Shown: positions 51,413 to 59,948 of the stretch, piece by piece
Numbering within the stretch: the stretch's first letter is position 1
Layout: every line of letters starts with the position of its first letter
From: an uncultured Candidatus Melainabacteria bacterium
GTDB lineage: Bacteria > Cyanobacteriota > Vampirovibrionia > Gastranaerophilales > Gastranaerophilaceae
Direction of reading: 5' to 3'
DNA length: 64,000 bases
NCBI GenBank assembly: GCA_934718135.1
Contig: CAKUZW010000001.1
Span: 124,001-188,000 of the forward strand
Position numbers and translations under genes: made by a program
The notes under the pieces: generated by a model
Database searches by the model: none
Seen by the model: only the letters and a program-made list of their open reading frames with translations
What the model was told of the DNA's origin: nothing

Positions 51413-52162
51413 TTATTGCATAATATTTTCTAAGCCGTAAGTAAAGTTTTTATGGTCGTGTGTATATTTTGTTGCCATAATAATTCCGGGCATATAGCAT
51501 TTTCTATCAGTTGAGTCGTGCCTAATTGATAATGTTTGCCCAAACGAACCAAACAAAACTTCTTGGGATGCCATAAAACCTGGCATTCTGATTGAATGAA
51601 TTTGGATATCAGAATAAGAAGTTCCACCTCTAGAGCCTTCAATAGTTTCTGTTTCTTCGCAATTACCGTTTTTAAATGAATTTTTAGCTTCTGACATCAT
51701 TAGAGCTGTTTTGATTGCAGTCCCAGATGGAGCGTCTTTTTTTTGATTGTGGTGATATTCAATAATTTCAGCATTATCAAAATATTTTGCTGCCATTTTT
51801 GAAAACATCATCATTAATACTGCTCCTGTTGAAAAATTCGGTGCAATAAAGCATCCTGTTTTATTTTGTTCAGATAATTGTTTTAAAAATGCAATTTCGT
51901 TATCTTTTAATCCTGTTGTACCGATGACGATATCTATTCCATTTCTCAAACAGAATTTTGCATTCTCATAAATTGAAGATGGTTGGGTAAAATCAATAAC
52001 CAAGTCTATTTCTGTGTATTCTTTAGCTTCCGCAATAGATCTGTAATCTCCACCTTTAATATCTATTTTGGTGACTAATTTCATTGATGAATCATTTTCT
52101 ACTGCTTGGCAAACTTCTTTACCCATTTTCCCGTTTGCTCCGCATACTGCAACTTTTATCAT
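51413..52162 (-). CDS. dapB: 4-hydroxy-tetrahydrodipicolinate reductase
   Basis: DapB makes tetrahydrodipicolinate on the lysine/diaminopimelate route. The 249 residues have the NAD(P)H-binding start VAVCGANGKMGKEV, then GTTGLKDNE, ATNFSTGAVLMM-type text (IAPNFSTGAVL) and the active-site block YHHNQKKDAPSGTA. AAGGAGA precedes the ATG. Diaminopimelate synthesis agrees with a peptidoglycan wall. Confidence 0.95.
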   Translation of the reverse strand: MIKVAVCGANGKMGKEVCQAVENDSSMKLVTKIDIKGGDYRSIAEAKEYTEIDLVIDFTQPSSIYENAKFCLRNGIDIVIGTTGLKDNEIAFLKQLSEQNKTGCFIAPNFSTGAVLMMMFSKMAAKYFDNAEIIEYHHNQKKDAPSGTAIKTALMMSEAKNSFKNGNCEETETIEGSRGGTSYSDIQIHSIRMPGFMASQEVLFGSFGQTLSIRHDSTDRKCYMPGIIMATKYTHDHKNFTYGLENIMQ

Positions 52163-52207
52163 AATTTCTCTCCTTAAATTCTACTTTTTAAAATTATTTT
52201 ACAACAA

Positions 52208-52234
52208 AAAAGGTCAGACAAAAGTCCGACCTTC
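52208..52234 (-). terminator. intrinsic terminator after the pentapeptide gene
   Basis: AAGGTCGGAC and GTCTGACCTT form a 10-base stem with one mismatch, followed on the minus strand by TTTTTT. Confidence 0.75.
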
Positions 52235-52256
52235 TTATTATAAATTTATAAATTTT

Positions 52257-52787
52257 TTAGTAATCTCCTATAGTTGAGTCATCATCATCTTTTAGAGCCG
52301 ACAAGTCATCTTTGCAAACGGAATCAAATCCGTCAGGCAACATATCATCATCCGGCCAAACTGTATCATTGTCATATCTTGCTGATGATAAATTCATTGA
52401 TGCTGATAAATCAGAACTTGTTAAAACAGTTTCAGATAAAACACATCCTGCCATATCACAATCTGTAAAGTTGCAATATGTCATTTCTGCATAACTGCAA
52501 TCCGCACCGGTCAAAATACTTTCTGTAAAATCACATTCAACAACTCGTGAACGAGTAAAATCAACAGATGTTAAATCAGCACCTGTGAAATTCACTAATG
52601 ACAAACTGCTATCTGCAAATGAACTTGAATTCAAATCAACGTCTGAAAAATCAACTTCTCTTAAATTCATATTAGAAAAATCAACTTCGCTCAAATCTAC
52701 TTCTTCAACTTCTTTTTTCCATTCATTAAATTTTTCCGGGGTATGTTCAATCAAAGACAATAATTCTTCTTTTGTATAATCAATCAT
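52257..52787 (-). CDS. pentapeptide-repeat protein
   Basis: Of 176 residues, about 30 to 135 follow the A(D/N)Lxx pentapeptide pattern (VDFSNMNLREVDFSDVDLNS and on), which folds into a four-sided beta helix. The C-terminal YDNDTVWPDDDMLPDGFDS is typical of bacterial pentapeptide proteins. The protein is acidic. Roles in the family vary, including gyrase protection and scaffolding; none can be assigned. Confidence 0.88.
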   Translation of the reverse strand: MIDYTKEELLSLIEHTPEKFNEWKKEVEEVDLSEVDFSNMNLREVDFSDVDLNSSSFADSSLSLVNFTGADLTSVDFTRSRVVECDFTESILTGADCSYAEMTYCNFTDCDMAGCVLSETVLTSSDLSASMNLSSARYDNDTVWPDDDMLPDGFDSVCKDDLSALKDDDDSTIGDY

Positions 52788-52814
52788 TCCTTATTTATCT
52801 CCTTAAATATATAT

Positions 52815-53441
52815 TTAATTTTCTACTAAATTCATTTGCATTGCAAGTAGCACTGCTTGGGTACGATTTGTTACATTTAATTTTTTAAAAATATTATTGA
52901 GGTGGCTCTTTACAGTGACCTCACTTAACACAAGTTTATCAGCAATAGATTTATTACTTTCACCCTGCGTAACTAATAATAAAACATCTTTTTCTCTCTT
53001 AGTCAAGGAGTTAAAATTTTTTGTTTGAACATTTGTAACATTTTCGTTTTTAGAAATTGGGGATGTTCGCTTAGTCCTGCGAAGAACGGCTTCTATACGG
53101 GCAAGTAAGTTCGGTAAAATAAAAGGTTTGACAATATAATCATCTGCCCCAATTTTGAGTCCTGATATCATTTTTTGATCTTCATTCACGGCTGTTACCA
53201 TAATGACCGGAATATCTTTGACTTTAGGATTTTTTCTAATTGCTTTTAACGTTTCCCAACCATTCATATTTGGCATCATAACATCCAGTAGTACCAAATC
53301 AAAACTTTCATCGCCTTCTAAAGTTTCAAGTGCTTGAACTCCGTCTGTTACGCATTTGACTTCAAAACCGTAAAAAGGAAGAACATCTTTTAAATATTTA
53401 GGATTGTCATCAACTAACAAAATTTTAGTTAAATCAGACAT
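52815..53441 (-). CDS. response regulator, receiver plus LuxR-type HTH
   Basis: The 208 residues have a receiver domain with the acidic pair DD near residue 11, phosphorylated Asp in LVLLDVMMPNMNG and Lys in YIVKPF, then a NarL/LuxR DNA-binding domain (LTKREKDVLLLVTQGESNKS, then a recognition helix in EVTVKSHLNNIFKKL). It lies 19 bases downstream of another such regulator and closes the signalling operon. No histidine kinase is in the operon. Confidence 0.92.
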   Translation of the reverse strand: MSDLTKILLVDDNPKYLKDVLPFYGFEVKCVTDGVQALETLEGDESFDLVLLDVMMPNMNGWETLKAIRKNPKVKDIPVIMVTAVNEDQKMISGLKIGADDYIVKPFILPNLLARIEAVLRRTKRTSPISKNENVTNVQTKNFNSLTKREKDVLLLVTQGESNKSIADKLVLSEVTVKSHLNNIFKKLNVTNRTQAVLLAMQMNLVEN

Positions 53442-53460
53442 TTATCATTTATTCCTTATT

Positions 53461-54111
53461 TTATACAATTTGGTATTTCAAAGCTTTCAACGCAGCTTGC
53501 AAACGGTCATCAACTTCTAATTTTTGCAAAATACTGGCAACGTGAGCTTTTGTTGTATTTACACTAATCACAAGGTGTTGAGCAATTTCCATATTGCTAT
53601 AGCCCTCAGTCATAAGTTTTAAAATCTGAGCTTCTCTTGCTGTTAAGTCATAATTTTTATAACTGGTGTCAGGTTCAGTATTCATTTTGGTGTTTGTTGT
53701 TGCTTGCAATACAATATGAGCAATACTTGGATCAAACCAAGCAGCACCATCTGCAACTGATTGAACAACTTGAACCAATCTTTGCAAATTTATTTCTTTT
53801 GAACAATAAGCATTTGCACCTGCTTTGAGACTATTTAGCACTTCTTTTTCATCATTATGAGAAGTTAAAATAATAATTTTTGCATCTTGATTTATATCAT
53901 GGATTGCTTTTGTGGCGTCAATTCCGTTCATATTTGGGAGCCCTAAATCCATAATTACCAAATCTATTTGATTGTTTTTGAAGATTCCGATAGCCTCTTC
54001 TGCTGATGATGCTTCATAAATTACATCAATATAATCAACATCTTCAAATGTTGTTTTTAGTCCAAATCTTGTCAATTCGTGATCTTCTACAATTAATAGA
54101 TTTTTCTTCAT
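53461..54111 (-). CDS. response regulator, receiver plus LuxR-type HTH
   Basis: The 216 residues have a receiver domain (VIMDLGLPNMNGIDATKAI, with phosphorylatable Asp) followed by a LuxR-type HTH (LTAREAQILKLMTEGYSNME, NTTKAHVASILQKL). The receiver Lys loop reads AYCSKEINLQRL, normal for NarL-type proteins. It overlaps the upstream TPR gene by four bases (ATGA), so translation is coupled. Confidence 0.92.
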   Translation of the reverse strand: MKKNLLIVEDHELTRFGLKTTFEDVDYIDVIYEASSAEEAIGIFKNNQIDLVIMDLGLPNMNGIDATKAIHDINQDAKIIILTSHNDEKEVLNSLKAGANAYCSKEINLQRLVQVVQSVADGAAWFDPSIAHIVLQATTNTKMNTEPDTSYKNYDLTAREAQILKLMTEGYSNMEIAQHLVISVNTTKAHVASILQKLEVDDRLQAALKALKYQIV

Positions 54112-55649
54112 ATACTCAATTCCTCTTTAGCCAAACTATAATCAGGATTTAAATTTAAACTCTTTTCAAAATTTTGACGAGCATCAGCAGTCAAACCTTT
54201 ATTCTTTAAAATAAGTCCTAAATAATAATAATACCTATAATCGCTATCGTCAATGTATTTTGCAATTCTTAAAAATGACATTGCGTTTTCATAATCTTCT
54301 TTAGTTATAGAAACTCTTGCCAAATCAATCCAACCGTCTTTGAAATTCGGATTGATAGCAAGTGCTTTTTTAAGGTACGTATTTTCTCTATCTTTTTCAA
54401 GTAAAGCCATTTGATAATATGCTTCATAAGCTTTTGAACTTGCTCTAAGAACTTTTGCATAAATATCTTTAGCCCTTTTTTCATTGTTCAATTTTTGATA
54501 TGTTTTAGCTAGCTTAATTTCAGAATCGTATTCTGAATCTTTTGAACTTGCTTTTTTGTAATAGCTTTCTGCAAGTTTATAATCTTTATTTCTGAATGCA
54601 ACATCTCCAAGAACAATTAATGCTCCTGTATGAGTTTTGTCAATATCAACAGTTTTTAGGGCATAATCTTGAGCCTTCTCAAATTCTTTCATATCAAAAT
54701 AAACTTTTGCTGTCAGTGCGTAAACTTCTTTATTGATATTCTTTTTACCTGATATTGCAGTTTGTAAAACTCTCAATGATTTGTTCAATTGATTTTCATC
54801 ATAGTAATAATATGCTAAGTGATACTTTTTCCAATAATCATTTTTTGCTGATTTATATAAAATATACTGTTGAGAAGAATGAAGTTCTTTATCAAAAACA
54901 ATTGTATTTATATCTTTTGAATTCAAATCGCTCAAAGCTTTCAAACCTTCTTGCGGTTTATTTGATAGAGCTAAAATTTCGGCTTTTAATCTTTTATAAT
55001 TTATGTTTTTAGGATTTTTATCAATTGCAATATCAATAGATTTTGTTGCTTGCTTGATATCACCATTTTTCATAGAACCAAATGCAACAAGATAATTTGC
55101 ATAATCTGAATCATTCAATAGCCCTGATTGTTTTAAAAGTTCAGATGTAGCTTCTTTACTTTGATCATTGTACATAATGCTTGAATAAATTTCAGCCAAA
55201 TACATTTGATCCTTGTGTGTCAATTTACAGTTTGGAAAGTAGTAATTTTTAACATCTTCTTCAAGCAAAGACGAAATTTCACTGTCTTTAATCTTTGACA
55301 TTGCAAGTTCTGACAAGCTGAAAAATCCGATAGATGCCATTTCTTGGGTCAATCGCATATAAATATAATCACTTGGAACAATATTTTCAATCAGCAATCG
55401 GAAATCTTGATAAGAAGAACGAACATTTGACTGCATAAATTTGTCCATTGCAATTGTATACTGATTTTTTATGGCATTCCGAGTCAGTGAACCTTTTTTC
55501 ATCTCAAAAGACGGTACATTTACACTTTCTTGATAGGTCGAAGGATTACCGTCTAATGGGTTTATCGGAGAAATTTTTCCAAAATCAATCGCATAGCAAT
55601 TTGTTGATACAGAGACTAAAACTAAAGATAAAATTAAATATTTTTTCAT
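54108..55649 (-). CDS. exported TPR-repeat protein
   Basis: The 513-residue protein starts with a Sec signal peptide (MKKYLILSLVLVSVSTNCYA). About ten TPR-like units follow, clearest in the last 250 residues (AQDYALKTVDIDKTHTGALI and on). GGAGG lies nine bases before the ATG inside the HD-GYP gene, and its ATG overlaps that stop (TAATG). An extracytoplasmic scaffold cotranscribed with regulators could be a sensory partner, but this is inference. Confidence 0.8.
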   Translation of the reverse strand: MKKYLILSLVLVSVSTNCYAIDFGKISPINPLDGNPSTYQESVNVPSFEMKKGSLTRNAIKNQYTIAMDKFMQSNVRSSYQDFRLLIENIVPSDYIYMRLTQEMASIGFFSLSELAMSKIKDSEISSLLEEDVKNYYFPNCKLTHKDQMYLAEIYSSIMYNDQSKEATSELLKQSGLLNDSDYANYLVAFGSMKNGDIKQATKSIDIAIDKNPKNINYKRLKAEILALSNKPQEGLKALSDLNSKDINTIVFDKELHSSQQYILYKSAKNDYWKKYHLAYYYYDENQLNKSLRVLQTAISGKKNINKEVYALTAKVYFDMKEFEKAQDYALKTVDIDKTHTGALIVLGDVAFRNKDYKLAESYYKKASSKDSEYDSEIKLAKTYQKLNNEKRAKDIYAKVLRASSKAYEAYYQMALLEKDRENTYLKKALAINPNFKDGWIDLARVSITKEDYENAMSFLRIAKYIDDSDYRYYYYLGLILKNKGLTADARQNFEKSLNLNPDYSLAKEELSI

Positions 55650-57388
55650 TAAATTTTATCCTCCTCTTTTGGTTGATAATCTCCTAAATAATATTTGTTA
55701 AATAAATCCAAAACATGTTGCTGTTCTTCTGTTAAGTTTTCAGAATTTACAAATCTATAAATTGAAAGCAAATCATACTGTTTCAAAATTTCCTCATCTT
55801 TAGGTTCAATTTTGCCATTGGATTCATTTAAAAATACTTTTACAATTTTGTCTGTTGAAATCGACATAAATATATCGACCAAATGTTTATCAAAATGAGA
55901 ACCTGCACCATTCATCAAAATGTCAAGAACATTAGCAATAGGCATTTTATCACGATAGTGACGTTTTGATGTGATTGCATCAAATACATCCGCAACCGCA
56001 AGAATTCTGCCACCCAAAGTGATTTCTTCCCCTTTTAGGTGTCTGTAATATCCGGTTCCATCCCATTTTTCGTGGTGAGAACAAGCCATTTCAGTAATTA
56101 TTCTAAAATCAGGGGACATATAAATTTTATTCAAAATATTATGAGTAATTCTCACGTGTTCTTGAATATGTTTATATTCTTCATCTGTTAATTTTCCGTC
56201 TTTTTGTAAAACAGAATCTCTTATACCTATTTTCCCGATATCGTGAAGAATTGCCGCTTTTTCTAACAAACTTTTGTCCTTTGCATCCATCCCCAAAGCA
56301 TCAGCAAGCAAAATTGAATATAATTTTACTCTTGTAGAATGACCTGCCGTAATCTTATCTCTGGCATCAATTGAAGTTGCTAAAGTATCAATAAAACTTT
56401 CAAAAAGTAATTTTTGTTCACGATACAGTTGCAGTTGTTGATCGAAAAGTTGAGCATTTTCAAGTGCTATACTTGCACTTCCGCCAATTGCAACAAGTAA
56501 ATCTTCATCATTTTTGGTAAATACGCCGTCAATTTTGTTAATAACCTGAAATGCACCAATAATCTCTCTATTGTTGTTCATAATCGGCATACACAAAATT
56601 GTTTTTGTGCGATAACCCGTTTTGTTATCAACTTCAGGGTTAAATCTAGGGTCATTGTAGGCATCTGCAATATTTACTGTTTCGCCTGTTTTTACAACGT
56701 AACCTGCTAGTCCTTTTCCTGCCGGAAATCTTATTTCTTGGCTTGAATCAAGTCCTAAAGCTACTTTTGACCATAATTCATCAGTATCTTTATCCCAAAG
56801 AAAAACGGTGCAACGGTCAGCTTGTATTGCATTTTTAGTCTCTTCTGCAATAACTTTTAGCAACTCGTCAATATCAGTTAATGCGGTAATTGAACGACTG
56901 ATTTTTACAAGAGAAACCAGTGGGTCACTTTTTGTCGGAAGGGAATAATCCATCCCGTTTTGAAGTTGGCGAATTCTTGTATTAATTGTATCTGATAGAG
57001 AATATTTATCTTCTTCTACAGATAATTTCAAGGCGTTGTTATAATGAATTATTGCAATATCTTTATTATTTTCGGCAAAATTAATATTTCCCAAGACAAG
57101 TTCATTCATCAATTGAGCAGAAATGCTATTTGTTCGATTAGCCATAAACATTGCATCTTGGGCTAATGCTAAAGATGTGCTTAAATCTGCTTCGTTTTGG
57201 GAATAATTTAGAAATGCAATCAGGCTCAAAGAAATAGATATTCCTTCAAGAAAATTTTCTTCCTTAAATAATTGATAAGCCGAATTTACTGAATTCTTGG
57301 CATTTTTATAATCTTTTTCTGCAAGAAATCCAAGTGTTTTTCTGATTAAATTTTCAGCCTCTTCTGTTTTAAATTTACCTTCTGACAT
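55649..57388 (-). CDS. GAF and HD-GYP domain protein, probable c-di-GMP phosphodiesterase
   Basis: The 579 residues contain a helical, TPR-like N-terminal region (1-150), a GAF domain (about 165-320; LLKVIAEETKNAIQADRCTV, FPAGKGLAGYVVKTGETVNI) and an HD-GYP domain (about 345-530). Metal ligands HD at 382-383 are in HDIGKIG, and the signature reads HHEKWDGTGYY, so the GYP proline is replaced by Tyr. HD-GYP enzymes hydrolyse cyclic di-GMP. The ATG at 57388 has AAAGG seven bases upstream. It heads the operon with the TPR protein and two regulators. Confidence 0.87.
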   Translation of the reverse strand: MSEGKFKTEEAENLIRKTLGFLAEKDYKNAKNSVNSAYQLFKEENFLEGISISLSLIAFLNYSQNEADLSTSLALAQDAMFMANRTNSISAQLMNELVLGNINFAENNKDIAIIHYNNALKLSVEEDKYSLSDTINTRIRQLQNGMDYSLPTKSDPLVSLVKISRSITALTDIDELLKVIAEETKNAIQADRCTVFLWDKDTDELWSKVALGLDSSQEIRFPAGKGLAGYVVKTGETVNIADAYNDPRFNPEVDNKTGYRTKTILCMPIMNNNREIIGAFQVINKIDGVFTKNDEDLLVAIGGSASIALENAQLFDQQLQLYREQKLLFESFIDTLATSIDARDKITAGHSTRVKLYSILLADALGMDAKDKSLLEKAAILHDIGKIGIRDSVLQKDGKLTDEEYKHIQEHVRITHNILNKIYMSPDFRIITEMACSHHEKWDGTGYYRHLKGEEITLGGRILAVADVFDAITSKRHYRDKMPIANVLDILMNGAGSHFDKHLVDIFMSISTDKIVKVFLNESNGKIEPKDEEILKQYDLLSIYRFVNSENLTEEQQHVLDLFNKYYLGDYQPKEEDKI

Positions 57389-57762
57389 ATTTTTACCTTT
57401 TAACATATTCTACAATATTTTTTTCAGAATTTCAAATATTACAATATTTTTCTATAAATATATGACCGATTTATTTGTTTGTAATTTTTGCGATTCCCTT
57501 GCGTATCTGTTTATCTAAAAATACACACATTAAAAATCTTAATAAAAATTTACAAACATGTAAAAAGCTTTTATTTTAAAGGATTTGACAAGAATGCCCA
57601 ATTTAGTAGTTGTGTGGTATTTTTAGTTAAACATTAAATTTGAACAAATATTAAGATAGCTTAAAACCCTTGAAATATTGCTTGCAAACAAATATTTTGC
57701 AAGTATTATTAGAATATACGCATGTAGTATGTGTAGTTTACCAAGCCGAAAAAGAGGAAACA
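57389..57762. other. divergent promoter region between HD-GYP operon and infA operon
   Basis: The 374 bases are AT-rich and non-coding. For the ribosomal operon TTGCAA (57682-57687) and TATTAT (57704-57709) are 16 bases apart. They are overlapped by CTTGCAAA and TTTTGCAAG (57681-57702), an inverted repeat that might be an operator. I found no clear promoter for the HD-GYP gene. Confidence 0.5.
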
Positions 57763-57978
57763 ATGGCAAAAGACGTTATAGAACTAGAAGGCACTATTAT
57801 TGAATCAATGCCGAATGCAATGTTTAAAGTAAAACTTGAAAATGACCATGAAATTTTGGCTCACATTTCAGGGAAAATTAGAAAAAACTTCATAAGAATT
57901 TTACCTGGTGACAGAGTAAAGGTTGAAATGACTCCTTATGATTTGTCAAAAGGTCGTATAACATTCAGATTGAAGTAG
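57763..57978 (+). CDS. infA: translation initiation factor IF-1
   Basis: IF-1 binds the ribosomal A site during initiation. The 71-residue OB-fold protein begins MAKDVIELEGTIIESMPNAM and ends GRITFRLK, the usual size and ends. GAGGAA lies four bases before the ATG. It heads the ribosomal and RNA-polymerase operon; secY, adk and map, which often precede it, are absent here. Confidence 0.95.
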   Translation: MAKDVIELEGTIIESMPNAMFKVKLENDHEILAHISGKIRKNFIRILPGDRVKVEMTPYDLSKGRITFRLK

Positions 57979-58025
57979 TAAAAGGTTTTAATCTCACGTA
58001 AAAATACAATATAAAGGAAAAGAAA

Positions 58026-58139
58026 ATGAAAGTAAGATCATCAGTAAAGAAAATTTGCGAAAAATGCAAATGTATCAAAAGAAAAGGTAGAATTGCCGTA
58101 ATTTGTGAAAACCCTAAACACAAACAAAGACAAGGTTAA
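58026..58139 (+). CDS. rpmJ: 50S ribosomal protein L36
   Basis: The 37-residue protein MKVRSSVKKICEKCKCIKRK ending in ICENPKHKQRQG has the zinc ligands C11, C14, C27 and H32 of the zinc-binding form. AAAGGAAA precedes the ATG. Its place between infA and rpsM is the common one. Confidence 0.96.
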   Translation: MKVRSSVKKICEKCKCIKRKGRIAVICENPKHKQRQG

Positions 58140-58245
58140 TTCTCTTAAAGAGTGCTGAATCTACGGGCAAAATCGGTAGATGGTGAGGAAGTATTTATGC
58201 CTCATATCAAAAAAATCTAACAACAAGAAAAGGAGAAAATTTAAA

Positions 58246-58611
58246 ATGGCAAGATTAGTAGGGGTAGATTTACCTCGTAACAAAAGAATGGAAATAGCCT
58301 TAACTTACATCTATGGTATCGGACCAACTAGAAGTAAGAAAATCTTAGCAGCTACCGGAATTTCACCGGACTTGAGAACAGACGATTTAACAGATGAAGA
58401 TATTAAATTATTACGTAACGAATTGTCAAACTATCACATCGAAGGTGATTTGAGACGTGAAGTTACAATGAATATTAAACGTTTACAAGAAATTGGTTCA
58501 TTCAGAGGAATGCGTCACAAACGTAAACTTCCATGCAGAGGTCAAAGAACTAAAACTAACGCTAGAACTCAACGTGGTAAGAAAACAGGACCTGTTTCAA
58601 AGAAAAAGTAG
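58246..58611 (+). CDS. rpsM: 30S ribosomal protein S13
   Basis: S13 contacts tRNA and the subunit bridge. From the ATG at 58246 (AAGGAG upstream) the protein has 121 residues: MARLVGVDLPRNKRMEIALT, the helix-hairpin YGIGPTRSKKIL, and the basic tail RGQRTKTNARTQRGKK. The 106-base spacer before it contains short hairpins (CTAC/GTAG and TGAGG/CCTCA). Confidence 0.96.
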   Translation: MARLVGVDLPRNKRMEIALTYIYGIGPTRSKKILAATGISPDLRTDDLTDEDIKLLRNELSNYHIEGDLRREVTMNIKRLQEIGSFRGMRHKRKLPCRGQRTKTNARTQRGKKTGPVSKKK

Positions 58612-58784
58612 GCGTTAGCCGATGTTGAGTCGGTGCAGATCTGCGATGAGCAGAGGACTGGCAGGACGAAACATAATATCACCGCCGTTGCGACTGAAAC
58701 AAAGAGAAAGAAGCGAAGCAATCTTTGATTGTACAGGCGGCAAAGAATAAGAAAAATAAAAGTTAAAAGAAAAAGGATAAAGAA
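58612..58784 (+). other. structured, G+C-richer spacer between rpsM and rpsK
   Basis: The 173 bases have no coding signal and are clearly richer in G+C than the genes around them. CCGCC (58682-58686) pairs with GGCGG (58736-58740), enclosing CAAAGA/TCTTTG. CCGA/TCGG and the palindrome GCAGATCTGC lie before. GAAGCGAAGCAATC resembles dispersed TCATTGCGA-type elements. It may be a repeat insertion tolerated in the operon. Confidence 0.5.
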
Positions 58785-59171
58785 ATGGCAAGACCACAAA
58801 AAACTAAAAGAAAAGAAAAGAAAAATGTATTGCAAGGGGTTGTTCATATTCAATCTACATTCAACAATACAATTGTAACTTCAACTGATACACAAGGTAA
58901 TGCTATTGCTTGGGCAACAGCTGGTGCTTCAGGATTTAAAGGTGCTAGAAAAGGAACTCCGTTCGCAGCACAATCAGCAGCTGAAATGGTTGCAAAAAAA
59001 TCAATCGACCAAGGAATGAAAAAGGTTGAAGTTCATATCAAAGGACCTGGTTCAGGTAGAGAAACAGCTATCAGAGCTATCCAAGCAGCAGGTTTGGAAA
59101 TCACTTTGATCAAGGACGTTACTCCAATTCCTCACAACGGATGCCGTCCACCTAAAAAACGTAGAGTATAG
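58785..59171 (+). CDS. rpsK: 30S ribosomal protein S11
   Basis: S11 lies on the platform near the E site. The 128 residues include VLQGVVHIQSTFNNTIVTST, the KGPGSGRETAIRA block and the end TPIPHNGCRPPKKRRV, all standard. AAAGGA precedes the ATG. Confidence 0.97.
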   Translation: MARPQKTKRKEKKNVLQGVVHIQSTFNNTIVTSTDTQGNAIAWATAGASGFKGARKGTPFAAQSAAEMVAKKSIDQGMKKVEVHIKGPGSGRETAIRAIQAAGLEITLIKDVTPIPHNGCRPPKKRRV

Positions 59172-59177
59172 TAACTT

Positions 59178-59250
59178 CTACATTAATTAATATGTAGTAA
59201 AATGCGGGGGCTTGCGTTAATAGTCCAAACGTGAACCATAGATGCCCCGC
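59178..59250 (+). promoter_or_regulatory. hairpins in the rpsD leader
   Basis: CTACAT/ATGTAG (59178-59197) is followed by a G+C-rich stem, GCGGGGGC (59204-59211) with GCCCCGC (59244-59250), enclosing CGTT/AACG. The second stem ends about ten bases before AAGGAG. S4 is a classic autoregulator of its operon, so a binding site is possible. Confidence 0.45.
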
Positions 59251-59274
59251 GAACGAAAAGGAGAAATTTAAAAA

Positions 59275-59877
59275 ATGTCAAGATATACAGGACCAAATAA
59301 TAAATTATTTAGAAATAAAAAAGTAAAAGATTTGTCAAATAGAAAACTAACTTCATCTATGAGACAAACAGCTTCAGGTCAACATGGTGCAGTTAGAAAA
59401 AAACTTTCTGAATATGCAATCCACTTGGCTGAAAAACAAAAAATCAGATTCACATACCTAGTAAGCGAAAAACAATTCGTAAGATACTACAATGAAGCTA
59501 CTAGAAGAAAAGGCGTTACAGGTACAATTTTGCTTCAATTATTAGAATCAAGATTAGATAACGTTCTATACAGATCAGGTTTTGGTATTACTCGTAGACA
59601 AACAAGACAAATCGTTAACCACGGTCACGTTCTTGTAAACGGTAAAAAAGTTGATATTCCATCATTCTTAGTAAAACCTGGTGATGTTGTTACAGTTAAA
59701 TCAAAGAGTGCAAAATATTTGAAAGATGTAATTGAAATGATTGATATGGCTTGTGCTCCGGCTTGGATGACAATTGACAAGGAAACATTAAAAATTACAT
59801 TTGATAGAATTCCTGAAAGAGAAGAATTAGATCCGGAAATCAAGGAACAACTTGTAATCGAATATTATTCTAAGTAG
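59275..59877 (+). CDS. rpsD: 30S ribosomal protein S4
   Basis: S4 is a primary 16S rRNA-binding protein and often a translational repressor. The 200 residues have the S4 RNA-binding domain (LESRLDNVLYRSGFGITRRQ, RQIVNHGHVLVNGKKVDIPS). The N-terminal zinc cysteines of some S4 forms are absent. AAGGAG precedes the ATG. Confidence 0.97.
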   Translation: MSRYTGPNNKLFRNKKVKDLSNRKLTSSMRQTASGQHGAVRKKLSEYAIHLAEKQKIRFTYLVSEKQFVRYYNEATRRKGVTGTILLQLLESRLDNVLYRSGFGITRRQTRQIVNHGHVLVNGKKVDIPSFLVKPGDVVTVKSKSAKYLKDVIEMIDMACAPAWMTIDKETLKITFDRIPEREELDPEIKEQLVIEYYSK

Positions 59878-59948
59878 GAATTGTAAGTAGGTAAGCATTA
59901 GCTTAAATAACGAGCAATTAAGTAGATTTTAACTAGGAGAATAAAATA

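Noticed and set aside
58569..58853. Minus-strand frame across the rpsM-rpsK spacer
   Set aside because: It overlaps two ribosomal protein genes on the opposite strand and has a low-complexity hydrophobic composition typical of antisense reading.
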